Shown piece after piece: positions 9,131 through 17,947 of a stretch of 64,000 nt of DNA. A program made the translations under genes and the position numbers. The notes beneath the pieces were generated by a model. The model was not told the DNA's origin and did not search any database. It saw nothing but the letters and a program-made list of their open reading frames with translations. The stretch's first letter is position 1. Each line of letters opens with the position of its first letter. The stretch covers positions 248,001-312,000 of the forward strand of contig NZ_BMIA01000005.1 in assembly GCF_014641595.1 (NCBI RefSeq), given 5' to 3'. The stretch comes from Dyadobacter endophyticus (GTDB lineage Bacteria; Bacteroidota; Bacteroidia; Cytophagales; Spirosomataceae).

Positions 9131-10154
9131 TGTGATCGCCACACTGCCACAGGTAGCCAGCGCAACCCTCGATCCCGACGATTCTGAACAGAATGGACTG
9201 GTAGAGAGGCGGAGGAATATTGTAAAGGTATTTGATGTCAAAAAGAGCGATGCACTTGAAATCGACAATCAGTTTGGTCTCGTTAAGGTGAATCTGTGGG
9301 CTAAGGAAGAAATTAAGGTCGAAATTGTAGTGACCGCCAATGCGCCTTCCGACAACCGCGCTGCGGAATATCTCAGTTCGGTGAATATCGATGAAAAACG
9401 GGCGAAAAACCTCATCAGCATTGTTACCCGCATCGATCGCAGCCAGTTCGGTAAGAACGGCTGGAACAATAGCAAAGGGGACAAGAACTTCATCCAGATC
9501 GATTATACGATCTACATGCCGAAAGAGAACTCTCTGACGATACGGAACGAATTTGGAAATACCGATATTCCTTCCTTTTACGCTCCGCTCACCGTATTTT
9601 CTAAGCATGGTAACTTTATAGCCACATTGCTCGAAAACCCTGATAATATGATCGACGTGCAATTCGGCAGCGCTAAAATCGGCAAAATGGACGGCGGGAA
9701 GCTGGATTGCCAGTATTCAAATGTGAAGCTCGATCAGGCCAAGAAAGTCTGGCTGAGCAACAAGCACGGCGAGTTGACAATCGGCGACGTGGTGAACCTG
9801 GATGCTGCTATCGACTATTCAGGGGCTAAAATCGGGACGATCCGCGGCACCGGCAAGATAAAACTCAATTATTCGGGTAATTTCAAAATCGATGAACTGA
9901 CACATTCGGCGCAGAATGTCGATATCCAGGCACAGTACTCGTCAATAGTACTTCCTGCGGAGGCCAACCAGTTCAATGTGAGCGTGACGTACGGCAAATT
10001 CAGTTATCCGACCGAAAATGTCAATTTTTCTATGCAGCCTGATAAAGACGGCCGGCCCGACAAAATGAAACATTATCAGGGCAAAATCGGCACCGGAGGA
10101 GGAACCAAAATTACTGTAACCTCGCTCTTTGGAGATGTAAAATTAAAAGAGTAA
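9090..10154 (+). CDS. Exported DUF4097-like beta-structured protein
   Basis: A 354-residue protein with a Sec signal peptide (residues 1-25, ending VASA). The rest is repetitive and beta-strand rich, with recurring short units such as NQFGLVKVNLW, NEFGNTDIPS, VQFGSAKIGKMDGG, IDYSGAKIGTIRG and SLFGDVKL. This pattern of stacked short strands is typical of DUF4097/putative auto-transporter adhesin head domains, which form a beta-helix-like solenoid. It is translationally coupled to the probable anti-sigma gene and is likely under the same sigma control, perhaps as an envelope-stress output. The biochemical role of this family is not established. Its stop codon is 2 nt from the convergent bshC stop. 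Confidence 0.7.
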   Translation: MITIKKIATLLLFSVIATLPQVASATLDPDDSEQNGLVERRRNIVKVFDVKKSDALEIDNQFGLVKVNLWAKEEIKVEIVVTANAPSDNRAAEYLSSVNIDEKRAKNLISIVTRIDRSQFGKNGWNNSKGDKNFIQIDYTIYMPKENSLTIRNEFGNTDIPSFYAPLTVFSKHGNFIATLLENPDNMIDVQFGSAKIGKMDGGKLDCQYSNVKLDQAKKVWLSNKHGELTIGDVVNLDAAIDYSGAKIGTIRGTGKIKLNYSGNFKIDELTHSAQNVDIQAQYSSIVLPAEANQFNVSVTYGKFSYPTENVNFSMQPDKDGRPDKMKHYQGKIGTGGGTKITVTSLFGDVKLKE

Positions 10155-10156
10155 CT

Positions 10157-11707
10157 CTACTCTTCCAGCAGCACATTATACCTGAAATCTAACGGATCGA
10201 AGGCATTGTAGAGCTTCTGGATGAACTGAGGATCGTTAATGTAGAAATTCAGCAGATTGTCATACCGTTCCTGGGCGATTCCGTTCGGGAACAGTTTGTT
10301 TTTGAGGGTTAGCAACTGTTCGATCTCCGATTCATGATTACGCTCCTCGGCGCGGATAATGCGCTTTTCGAGGTGTTTCAGCGAATTCAAGAGGCGGGTT
10401 TGCTCCGCTTTCACTGCGCCATGCATCGTTTGATCTACTTCGGTAGCCTTGGCAAGGATTTGTTCAAAAACTGCATTGAACGCCTCTTTCTGATCATTCA
10501 GGTTGAGCTCGTGCTCCGTATTGCGTTCGATAAAAGTCTTGCGCAACGCGATCTCGTCGAGGAACAAGTCCTTGTAATCGATTTTCAGCTTCTGCGCTTT
10601 CTTATATTGATGACCGTTCATGTACAGCGCGAAATTCCGCGGCATCAGCATGGGGTAAGGTACGCCGAAATGGTCAAAAACGCCTTTTAACTGCATCCAG
10701 TAGGGCACTTCTGACGGCCCCCCTATATACGCCAGATTGGGCAAAATCACTTCCTCGTACAACGGGCGCAGGATCACGTTCGGGCTGAAATGCTCCGGAT
10801 TGCTTTCCGCAAGTGCCAGCAATTCTTCCTCGCTAAATTCCAGCTCGGTATTCAGTACTTTGAAAACGTCGCCTTCGCGCACGATACGCTCGCGAAGATT
10901 GTCGTCAAGATAGAAGAAATTGATTTCGCGCGCGTGCAGGGGCGTGTGGTAACCGAGCGCATTCAACCGGGAAGTAGTTTCTGTAACGAGTTTTTCCGAA
11001 ATGGAGTCTTTGAGCTCTTCCCGGATAACAGGCAGGAAGTGGCGTTTAAGGTCGGCGTGGTCGGCGTCCAGACTGATCAGCCCGTATCGTCCGAAAAGTT
11101 CGTGCATATAACATCGAACCGCATCCGACAGCGTGTTATTTTCCAGATAGGCCTTCGCAAAAAGCAGCGGTTTATCAGGCAGTTGCTTCAAAATACCCGC
11201 CAATTCCTTAGGATTGAGCTTTCCTACCGCCCCTTTATGCTCTCCCGTCCATTTGTGCGTCTGCCCGAACAGATGGAAAGATGCGATTTCTTCAAAATCA
11301 TGGTCTTCCGAAGCCATCCAGTAAATCGGTACGAAGTTATATGCGGGATACTTCGCCTTTAACGCTTCGGCAAGCTTGATGATCGTAACGATCTTGTAAA
11401 CAATATACAACGGCCCGGTGAAGATATTCAGTTGGTGACCGGTTGTGACGGTAAATGTATTGTCCTGTAATAAAACTGAAAAATCGGGGAGGTAAGGCAG
11501 TCCGTGATATTGCCTCGTTAGCACTTCCACGAGCGTTTTGCGCTTCTCTGCATCAAATCCTTTTTTGTTCAAAATAACCTTTTCGGCGTTCTCTAGCGTC
11601 GGGAAAATGCTGTAAAAAGATTCGAGCGTCGGTTTCTGGTCCAGATAGTCGAGTAATAATGCAGGAAACTGGCCTGTGGTACGCAGATCCACGGAATGCA
11701 ATGTCAT
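10157..11707 (-). CDS. bshC: Bacillithiol biosynthesis cysteine-adding enzyme BshC
   Basis: Predicted to add cysteine to glucosaminyl-malate, the final step of bacillithiol synthesis; bacillithiol is the low-molecular-weight thiol of Firmicutes and many Bacteroidetes. Family features are visible: TTGHQLNIFTGPLYIVYKI near residues 100-118, followed by PIYWMASEDHDFEEI, which is the Rossmann-like core signature, and a long C-terminal coiled coil around residues 420-480 (LNSLKHLEKRIIRAEERN). The open frame extends upstream to a TTG at 11743. The ATG at 11707 (MTLHSVDLRTTGQF) is preferred because family members begin near this motif; it gives 516 residues. BshA and BshB are not in the window, so the pathway is inferred to be completed elsewhere. 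Confidence 0.92.
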   Translation of the reverse strand: MTLHSVDLRTTGQFPALLLDYLDQKPTLESFYSIFPTLENAEKVILNKKGFDAEKRKTLVEVLTRQYHGLPYLPDFSVLLQDNTFTVTTGHQLNIFTGPLYIVYKIVTIIKLAEALKAKYPAYNFVPIYWMASEDHDFEEIASFHLFGQTHKWTGEHKGAVGKLNPKELAGILKQLPDKPLLFAKAYLENNTLSDAVRCYMHELFGRYGLISLDADHADLKRHFLPVIREELKDSISEKLVTETTSRLNALGYHTPLHAREINFFYLDDNLRERIVREGDVFKVLNTELEFSEEELLALAESNPEHFSPNVILRPLYEEVILPNLAYIGGPSEVPYWMQLKGVFDHFGVPYPMLMPRNFALYMNGHQYKKAQKLKIDYKDLFLDEIALRKTFIERNTEHELNLNDQKEAFNAVFEQILAKATEVDQTMHGAVKAEQTRLLNSLKHLEKRIIRAEERNHESEIEQLLTLKNKLFPNGIAQERYDNLLNFYINDPQFIQKLYNAFDPLDFRYNVLLEE

Positions 11708-11863
11708 GAAAGGTGGTTTTTCAGTAGCTAGTAGAGAATCCAACGTATTTATTTTGCTATTTGAGTCAAAAAAGAAACCTACTCTCTAACGAGAAAGCCG
11801 TCGATTTTGGTTTCCTAAAATTGCGCATTTTGACCGATAATCGAAAACCTTTTACCAAGATAC

Positions 11864-11892
11864 AAAAAAGCCGCATCTGAGTCAGATACGGC
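11864..11892 (-). terminator. Rho-independent terminator of the acyl-CoA dehydrogenase gene
   Basis: Inverted repeat 11870-11880 / 11882-11892 (GCCGNATCTGA with one mismatch), followed on the minus strand by six T (11869-11864). It lies about 65 nt beyond the stop codon at 11957. Confidence 0.75.
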
Positions 11893-11956
11893 TTTCAACG
11901 TGTACATTTTGGTTTTCAGTTGTAGCAGGTTATACACCTGAGATATTTATGATTTT

Positions 11957-13771
11957 TTAAAAGACATAGTCATTTTTGGCAATCAGCTCGTCGGCAATGC
12001 GGCGGCGTGCGTCTTTCAGGTTTGCCGGTTCGATCTTCGTGAACCTTTTAAGCCCCATCAGCATCACGCGAAGTTCATCGCTTTCCGCAAAGCTGGTAAT
12101 GGCGGAACGACCGGCGATATTCGCCTTTTCTACCGCACGGTTGAGGTAAATGGCCGCTATATCTTTATGCAATGCATTAGGCGCGTCGCCCAACAGCCCG
12201 ATCCGCTTCTCCACCCGCAATAACACCGATTCAGCTACAAAAATTTCAATTACCATATCGGCGAGGTTCATGATAATCTCTTGTTCCTCAGAAAGTTTCA
12301 TCATAAACTTCTGTACCGCGGCACCGGCAATCATCAATGCGGCCTTTTTCAGGTTTCCGATCACTTTTTTCTCGGCTGCGAACAATGTTTCATCCTCATT
12401 GGAGCTAAAATCGGGGATCGACAAAATTTCTTTGCCCACTGCCGCCGCCGGCCCCATGAGGTTAAGCTGGCCTTTCATGGCGCGTTTCAGCAGCATATCC
12501 ACCACCAGCAAGCGGTTAATTTCATTGGTACCTTCAAAAATCCGGTTGATCCGGCTATCGCGATATGCGCGATCCATCGGTGCATCGGCAGAGAAACCCA
12601 TCCCTCCATACACTTGCACACCTTCATCGACCACAAAATCCAGTACTTCCGAGCCGTGCACTTTCATGATCGCGCATTCAATCGCAAATTCCTCCAGAGC
12701 CTTCAATTTCGCCTCCTCATCGTTCATTCCCTTCTCTTTGAAGGCCTGGATTAAGTCATCTATATTTTGTCCCACGCGGTAAGCCGCCGATTCGGTCGCG
12801 AACATGCCTACCGCCATTTCGGCCAGTTTGTGTTTGATCGCACCAAAATTGGCGATCGCCGTGCCGAACTGCTTGCGTTCGTTGGCATATTGTATCGCCT
12901 GCGAAGCGACACGTTTTGAGCCTCCGAGGGCCGCTGCCGAGAGCTTGATACGGCCGACATTAAGGATATTAACTGCTATTTTAAACCCGTTACCTCTTTC
13001 GGAGAGCATATTCTCTACCGGTACCAGGCAATCGTTGAAGAAAAGCTGGCGCGTATCCGACCCCTTGATGCCCATTTTGTGCTCGGGCTCGTTCATGGTA
13101 ATGCCACCAAATGATTTTTCGATGATAAATGCCGTCAGGTTTTTATCGGTCTCGCCATTCTCTTCAATTTTAGCAAAAACAATAAAAATGTCTGCAAAAC
13201 CGCCGTTCGTGATCCACATTTTCTGGCCATTCACGACGTAATGCTTACCGTCGGCGCTCAATTTCGCCTTCGTTTTACCTGAATTGGCGTCGGAGCCCGA
13301 ATCGGGCTCGGTGAGGCAATAGGCCGCTTTCCACTCCCCCGAAGCGAGTTTAGGAAGGTATTTGCTCTTCTGCCCTTCATTCCCGTAGTAGAGTATCGGC
13401 AATGTTCCAATCCCGGTATGCGCCGAAAGTGCCACGGAGAATGAATTACCGGCGCCCGTCGCTTCTGCCACGAGCATGGAAGTGTTGAAATTCATTCCAA
13501 AGCCGCCGAATTCTTCGGGGACCGCAGTCCCCAGCAAGCCCAGCTCACCCGCTTTGTCCATCAGGCCGGAGATCAGCGCCGGACTTTTGGCATGGTCGAT
13601 TTCATCCAGATGCGGCCACACTTCCTTCGAAAGGAAATCTCGGCACGTATCAGCGATCATGCGCTGCTCTTCATTAAATTCTTCCGGGATAAAAATCTGG
13701 CTGGCCAGGGTTTCCTTGATCAGGAATTCACCTCCTTTGATGGAGGTTTGATTTACTGCTGCAACGGACAT
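11957..13771 (-). CDS. Acyl-CoA dehydrogenase (very-long-chain type)
   Basis: FAD enzyme of fatty-acid beta-oxidation that makes trans-2-enoyl-CoA. At 604 residues it is longer than short/medium-chain enzymes (about 380) and resembles the VLCAD/ACAD9-like group with an extra C-terminal helical domain (about 430-600). Core signatures are clear: the N-terminal alpha domain, CLTEPDSGSDANS and WITNGGFADIFIVFAK (flavin and substrate binding), RKQFGTAIANFGAIKHKLAEMA, and YGGMGFSADAPMDRAYRDSR. The segment RIFEGTNEINRLL contains the position usual for the catalytic glutamate. The promoter region carries two copies of a palindrome also found upstream of the thiolase gene, so both are probably controlled by the same acyl-CoA-responsive repressor. 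It is a single-gene unit with its own terminator. Confidence 0.95.
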   Translation of the reverse strand: MSVAAVNQTSIKGGEFLIKETLASQIFIPEEFNEEQRMIADTCRDFLSKEVWPHLDEIDHAKSPALISGLMDKAGELGLLGTAVPEEFGGFGMNFNTSMLVAEATGAGNSFSVALSAHTGIGTLPILYYGNEGQKSKYLPKLASGEWKAAYCLTEPDSGSDANSGKTKAKLSADGKHYVVNGQKMWITNGGFADIFIVFAKIEENGETDKNLTAFIIEKSFGGITMNEPEHKMGIKGSDTRQLFFNDCLVPVENMLSERGNGFKIAVNILNVGRIKLSAAALGGSKRVASQAIQYANERKQFGTAIANFGAIKHKLAEMAVGMFATESAAYRVGQNIDDLIQAFKEKGMNDEEAKLKALEEFAIECAIMKVHGSEVLDFVVDEGVQVYGGMGFSADAPMDRAYRDSRINRIFEGTNEINRLLVVDMLLKRAMKGQLNLMGPAAAVGKEILSIPDFSSNEDETLFAAEKKVIGNLKKAALMIAGAAVQKFMMKLSEEQEIIMNLADMVIEIFVAESVLLRVEKRIGLLGDAPNALHKDIAAIYLNRAVEKANIAGRSAITSFAESDELRVMLMGLKRFTKIEPANLKDARRRIADELIAKNDYVF

Positions 13772-13803
13772 ATCTGAATGCGGGTTAGTCGGGAACGTGT
13801 TGA

Positions 13804-13817
13804 GTATGCTTGCATAC
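13804..13817. promoter_or_regulatory. Palindromic operator O1 (GTATGC-TT-GCATAC)
   Basis: A perfect 6+2+6 palindrome about 10-23 nt downstream of the predicted transcription start of the acyl-CoA dehydrogenase gene. The same half-sites recur at 13855-13868 and at 20282-20295. Flanking bases are also shared with the thiolase site (AATGGTATGC on the minus strand). Confidence 0.75.
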
Positions 13818-13832
13818 CATTACAGGTTAATG

Positions 13833-13862
13833 CAAATATAGGTCATAAAAATTATTATGCAA
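13833..13862 (-). promoter_or_regulatory. Promoter of the acyl-CoA dehydrogenase gene
   Basis: On the minus strand TATATTTG (13840-13833) is an exact TAnnTTTG -7 element. A TTG at 13862-13860 lies 19 nt upstream and falls in the centre of operator O2. The arrangement predicts repression by blocking sigma contact at -33 (O2) and promoter clearance (O1). Confidence 0.7.
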
Positions 13863-13868
13863 GCATAC
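13855..13868. promoter_or_regulatory. Palindromic operator O2 (TTATGC-AA-GCATAC)
   Basis: Second copy of the fatty-acid operator with one mismatch in the left arm. It is centred 51 bp from O1 and overlaps the -33 element of the acyl-CoA dehydrogenase promoter. Confidence 0.65.
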
Positions 13869-13873
13869 TATTA

Positions 13874-13913
13874 TTAAAAATAAATGAAAATGACCGCCAT
13901 CAAATGGCGGTCA
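13874..13913 (-). terminator. Rho-independent terminator of the T9SS-exported protein gene
   Basis: Perfect 10-bp stem TGACCGCCAT (13891-13900) / ATGGCGGTCA (13904-13913) with a 3-nt loop, followed on the minus strand by a T-rich tract. It lies 28 nt past the stop at 13942. Confidence 0.8.
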
Positions 13914-13941
13914 CCAACAATTGCAGAGACATGCGGCTTTG

Positions 13942-16830
13942 CTATTTCTTGAAAACCTTGAATTGCTTTAAGAACTCTCCGTTGTTTTCGACCCTGATAA
14001 AATAAATGCCCGCGGACAGCCCGATGGCATCGAGGTCGAGGTTGGCCAGGGAATCCGAAATCTTCACCAGTGAACTGGTAATCGGAATTCTCTTGCCCGC
14101 CACGGTCACAATTTCCCAGCTCAGGCTATCTCCCGGCTGGTATTCGGGAAGTTTGATATTGACGATGCTTTCAACCGGGTTAGGATAAAATGCCCAGTCG
14201 GCCATGTTCTTGGTGATGTCTGCCTTATCTCCCGCCGAAATGCCGAATTCGATGGAATTCGTGACTACTGCGGAATCCTCTTTAAATGCGGTGACAGTTA
14301 AAGTATACCTCCCTACATAAGGCGCAAATCCAGACGCATCCTCATACAGCGCATAAGGGAATATCGCAGTAGTTGCTTTTCGGCGATAGGGACCGTTCAG
14401 ATCAAAAGAGACTTTGTCGTACTCGAAATTTCCGTAGGCATACATATTCAGTTTCGACGGCAGCGAATCGTAAGGGATTACGTCATCGCCCGACAACTTC
14501 CTGATCACCCGCTGATCCACCTTGCTGCCTCCCTGAACGAGTTCAAAACGGATCTCGGGGATTTGCACCAGCAGCACCAGCGGGATTTCCACGTATGCAC
14601 CCGCGTTGTCGTATGCGCGGATGATCAGCTGGTACTCGCCCTCTTCCTTGGGCGTTCCTGAAAATTCGTTCATGGCAAAATTGAGCCAAGAAGGCCGGTT
14701 TTGCACGGTAATGGAAGAAATATAGCCATCCGGATCGCCAAAAATATTGGTGGGCAGAATGTAGTTGAAAGGCATATTGATCTGCGCATACTTTACGGGC
14801 AAACCACTGGTGGCAAACGGTGGCGCATTCAGGAACTGCGGCTCCACGACTTTAACCGTGAAGTAAGTTTCGACAAATGCGTTAAGATCATCATAGGCTT
14901 TAAGACTGATGCGGTAATCGCCCAGTTTCATAGGTGTTCCGCTCAATATGCCGTTCGAAAACGTCAGCCAGGAAGGCAGTTCGCTGGCTTCCACTTTGGT
15001 AATGTCGCCGTCCGGATCGACGAACGCCGTTTTTGGAATCGTAATAGTAAATGGCTTACCCACGGCCACCATCTGATTCGAGAAATTACTGTCGACGGTC
15101 GGCGGCTTATTGGCATTCTCGCGCGTATCCACCCGAATGGTGAAAAATGCTTCCGCCGAACCTCCTTCGTCGTCAATTCCTTTTACCGAAATGCGGTAGT
15201 CGCCCAACGTACCGGGCCTGCCTTTGAGAACGCCGTTCTCGTAGCGCAGCCACGCGGGCAACGCACCTACTTCCACCCGTACGACCGTTCCATCCACATC
15301 CGAGAAAGTATCGATAGGCAGCCGGTACTGGAAGTCCTTATTTACCGGAATTATTTGCATAGGAACCGGTCTGAAAACATAAGGCATGTAGTTGGAGGCA
15401 TCCGCCCAGTAACTTGGCGACAATATGTCTTCGATCAAACGAATGCGGACAGGCCGTGGCTTTGCCGGATCGGCGTAGGCGCGTTTGGCCCATTCATCGT
15501 AGATCACACCCTGCGCACCGCCCTTTTCGGTAGCTGCCGACAACCGGTACGAGACCGAATCGGCATACACGATCGGAGTCATGGGTTTGTTCAACCAGAA
15601 GGTCGCTCCCTGGCGCAAAAAGCCTTCCGCACGTGCCATCTGCTCTTTTTGCGAAATGACGACCGCTACCACATTGGCACCGTGTTCGAAGTTTTCGTTG
15701 ATTTGTTTGATGTGGGCATTGTTATCGAGGTAGGAACTCACAAAAAGCTCATTGGCCGTGATAAAACCTGCCGGCGCATCGCTTTTCAAAATATCCACCG
15801 ACCACCGATGGTCGTGCGTGGCCAGGTTGTCGTTTACCTTGATACCATCCGTTTTTTGGTTGAGGTCACGAAAGCCCAACGTGCCCCGCGATGCCGACTG
15901 CGAATCGAATACCGAACCGTAATCAGAAACATATTTAATAGCCGGGTCGACGCCTTTGACAGCGCTTACCATTTGCTCGGTAAACCTTTTGAGCATCATA
16001 TGGCGGTAGATGTACCAGTCTTTCCCATAGCGCTGACGGAAGGAAAGATTAGGCTCCCAGGCAGTCGCAGGCGGATTCGCCTCGTCGAACGATTTAAACG
16101 TCATTCCCCACAGGAAATTGATCCGCTCGATCTTCTTGTATTTTGATTTTACAAAATCCTTAAACCCTTTCACCATCGAAGGCGAATAGTCGTAAACGGC
16201 CGCCTCTTCCTTTCCTTTCTCGATCAGCCCGCCGGGATATTCCCCTTCCTGCGTACCGGTATTGGTCACCGACACGTAGAGCAACTTTTTATCGGTCTGC
16301 AGGTATTTGTAACGGGTTACGACCTCTTTTACAAAAGCCACCCCTTTATCGAGAATGGTCTGGTTATCAAAGCCAAAAAATGTATCCTGGTAACCGCTGA
16401 GCAACGGCTTATTGGAATGGCTGAACTGACTGTCGGAAACCTCCCAAAAACCTTTGATGCGCGTGCTGTGCCGGCCAAGGTGAACGCGTAATGCGACCTT
16501 CATGCCCAAATCCGTCGCAATTTTGATCTGCTGATCGTATTTCGCCCATTGGGGCGTTTCGGTAGGCGAGCTGAAATAGACCTTGTCCCAGGGAATAGTA
16601 ATGTATACCGCATTGAGCCCAAAGTCCTTTGCGGAGCGGATCAGGTCCGGTTCCGGGCCAATATCGTCCGGGTCGGTGAGGTTCAGGAGCATCAGCGCCA
16701 GGTAACGCTGGTTATCTATTTCGGTCGTTCTTTGCTGGCTTTGCCCCGAAACGCGGCCTGCCAGCGCCAATACGCTCAGTAACAAAAAAATACGGGTCAA
16801 AAACTTCACTGCGCACGTAGAATTGAGCAT
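13942..16830 (-). CDS. T9SS-exported glycoside-hydrolase-like protein with three Ig-like repeats
   Basis: A 962-residue secreted protein. After a signal peptide (residues 1-30, ending GRVSGQ), residues about 40-440 resemble a glycosidase TIM barrel of the GH42/GH-A type (DFGLNAVYITIPWDKVYF, MKVALRVHLGRH, VSVTNTGTQEGEYPG). The expected catalytic glutamates cannot be assigned with confidence. Three tandem putative-Ig (He_PIG) repeats follow at about 490-790, each with a DPDG or DVDG element and a LPxWL core. The C-terminal 85 residues are a type A T9SS sorting domain, starting at WAFYPNPVESIVNIKL and ending LKQFKVFKK, so the protein should cross the outer membrane by type IX secretion. The frame could extend to a TTG at 16848; the ATG at 16830 follows the upstream gene's stop directly. 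It appears to be the last gene of an operon with two glycosyltransferases. Confidence 0.8.
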   Translation of the reverse strand: MLNSTCAVKFLTRIFLLLSVLALAGRVSGQSQQRTTEIDNQRYLALMLLNLTDPDDIGPEPDLIRSAKDFGLNAVYITIPWDKVYFSSPTETPQWAKYDQQIKIATDLGMKVALRVHLGRHSTRIKGFWEVSDSQFSHSNKPLLSGYQDTFFGFDNQTILDKGVAFVKEVVTRYKYLQTDKKLLYVSVTNTGTQEGEYPGGLIEKGKEEAAVYDYSPSMVKGFKDFVKSKYKKIERINFLWGMTFKSFDEANPPATAWEPNLSFRQRYGKDWYIYRHMMLKRFTEQMVSAVKGVDPAIKYVSDYGSVFDSQSASRGTLGFRDLNQKTDGIKVNDNLATHDHRWSVDILKSDAPAGFITANELFVSSYLDNNAHIKQINENFEHGANVVAVVISQKEQMARAEGFLRQGATFWLNKPMTPIVYADSVSYRLSAATEKGGAQGVIYDEWAKRAYADPAKPRPVRIRLIEDILSPSYWADASNYMPYVFRPVPMQIIPVNKDFQYRLPIDTFSDVDGTVVRVEVGALPAWLRYENGVLKGRPGTLGDYRISVKGIDDEGGSAEAFFTIRVDTRENANKPPTVDSNFSNQMVAVGKPFTITIPKTAFVDPDGDITKVEASELPSWLTFSNGILSGTPMKLGDYRISLKAYDDLNAFVETYFTVKVVEPQFLNAPPFATSGLPVKYAQINMPFNYILPTNIFGDPDGYISSITVQNRPSWLNFAMNEFSGTPKEEGEYQLIIRAYDNAGAYVEIPLVLLVQIPEIRFELVQGGSKVDQRVIRKLSGDDVIPYDSLPSKLNMYAYGNFEYDKVSFDLNGPYRRKATTAIFPYALYEDASGFAPYVGRYTLTVTAFKEDSAVVTNSIEFGISAGDKADITKNMADWAFYPNPVESIVNIKLPEYQPGDSLSWEIVTVAGKRIPITSSLVKISDSLANLDLDAIGLSAGIYFIRVENNGEFLKQFKVFKK

Positions 16831-16831
16831 A

Positions 16832-17947
16832 CTAACGGGTTTTGTCAATTAATTCAATCCACTCATTATATCCGTTTTCCACATTGAACCGGCTCGCTAC
16901 TTCAATGCTCCTCGCACTGTCGGTTTTCGTGTCGCCACGCATTACCGACCGCATCGCCGCGACCATTTGCCTGACGCTCAGATCCTCGGTAACAACACCC
17001 ATTCCATCCTTTACAAACTCGGAAACGCCTCCGGAAGGGAATGAAACAATAGGCTTACCCAACAACGCAGCTTCTATCATCACCAGTGGAAATGGGTCTT
17101 GCCGGGAAGTGAGCAGAAAACCATTACCCATATTAAGGTAGGCATAATAATCTTCTTTTTGCTTGCCGGTCAGGTGAATTTTGGTCGCCGACGTGTTTTT
17201 CGCGCAGCGTTGCTCGGTATAATACACCAATCCATCGTCGATCGTTGCACCTACCCACACGAGGTGGACATTCGGATCGTTCACTTCTGCCGCAATATCG
17301 GGCAGCAGGTCGAAGCCTTTTCGCTCCGAAGTCATACCCGACAAAATCCATACGAATGCATCGGCCGGTATCCTAAGCTTCTGCCGGAGTTCGGCCGACC
17401 GGTGATCGTCTTTTTTTACAAGCGAAGGATCTATGAAGGAATAAAGCAGGCCCACATTCTTCCCGCCGGCATCTTTCAATGCATCGCAAGTCGTTTGAGA
17501 GCATCCGATCAGCAGTTCCGAATAATCCACGATGCTTTTGAAATCGGGCGCGCTCAGGTACGCGTAAGTGAGCGGCATTTCATGGAAGTGGGTAATTACT
17601 TTAATACCGAATTCTTTGGCCACCACGATCGTCTCGGGGATCATGGTTGTATTCACATACCAGAAATCCGCCCGGAAACTCTTGGCAAGCTTTCTTAATG
17701 CCCGGAGCGTTGGGTTAATGCCCAGGTGAAAGGAAATTTTTTCTATCGTATTGAACTTGCGCGGGGCAATATGGACGGGAATATCTTCGGGGAACTCGGC
17801 CAGCAGTTCGCCGTTAGCAAAACTGACGATACCGACGTCGAAACGGGAACGGTCTATTTTTTTCAGAATGTACAACAGCATCATCTCAGATCCTGTCCGT
17901 GTGGCATAGGGCGTAAAAAAGAGTATTCTTTTCTTGGATTGATTCAT
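16832..17947 (-). CDS. GT4-family (GT-B) glycosyltransferase
   Basis: A 371-residue cytoplasmic or membrane-associated glycosyltransferase. It probably transfers a nucleotide-activated sugar to a surface glycan or lipid-linked intermediate. The N-terminus RILFFTPYATRTGSEMMLL has the glycine-rich acceptor loop typical of the family. The C-terminal Rossmann domain shows GMTSERKGFDLLP and the nucleotide-sugar motif DPFPLVMIEAALLGKPIVSF, with the E-x7-type glutamate usual for GT4. It overlaps the upstream GT2 gene by 4 nt (ATGA) and abuts the T9SS-exported gene downstream. The three genes probably form one operon. The sugar and acceptor cannot be deduced. Confidence 0.88.
   Translation of the reverse strand: MNQSKKRILFFTPYATRTGSEMMLLYILKKIDRSRFDVGIVSFANGELLAEFPEDIPVHIAPRKFNTIEKISFHLGINPTLRALRKLAKSFRADFWYVNTTMIPETIVVAKEFGIKVITHFHEMPLTYAYLSAPDFKSIVDYSELLIGCSQTTCDALKDAGGKNVGLLYSFIDPSLVKKDDHRSAELRQKLRIPADAFVWILSGMTSERKGFDLLPDIAAEVNDPNVHLVWVGATIDDGLVYYTEQRCAKNTSATKIHLTGKQKEDYYAYLNMGNGFLLTSRQDPFPLVMIEAALLGKPIVSFPSGGVSEFVKDGMGVVTEDLSVRQMVAAMRSVMRGDTKTDSARSIEVASRFNVENGYNEWIELIDKTR

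Noticed and set aside
14701..16146. A 481-residue plus-strand frame
   Set aside because: Exactly antisense to the T9SS-exported protein gene, rich in Arg/His as expected for a shadow frame, with no recognisable domain.
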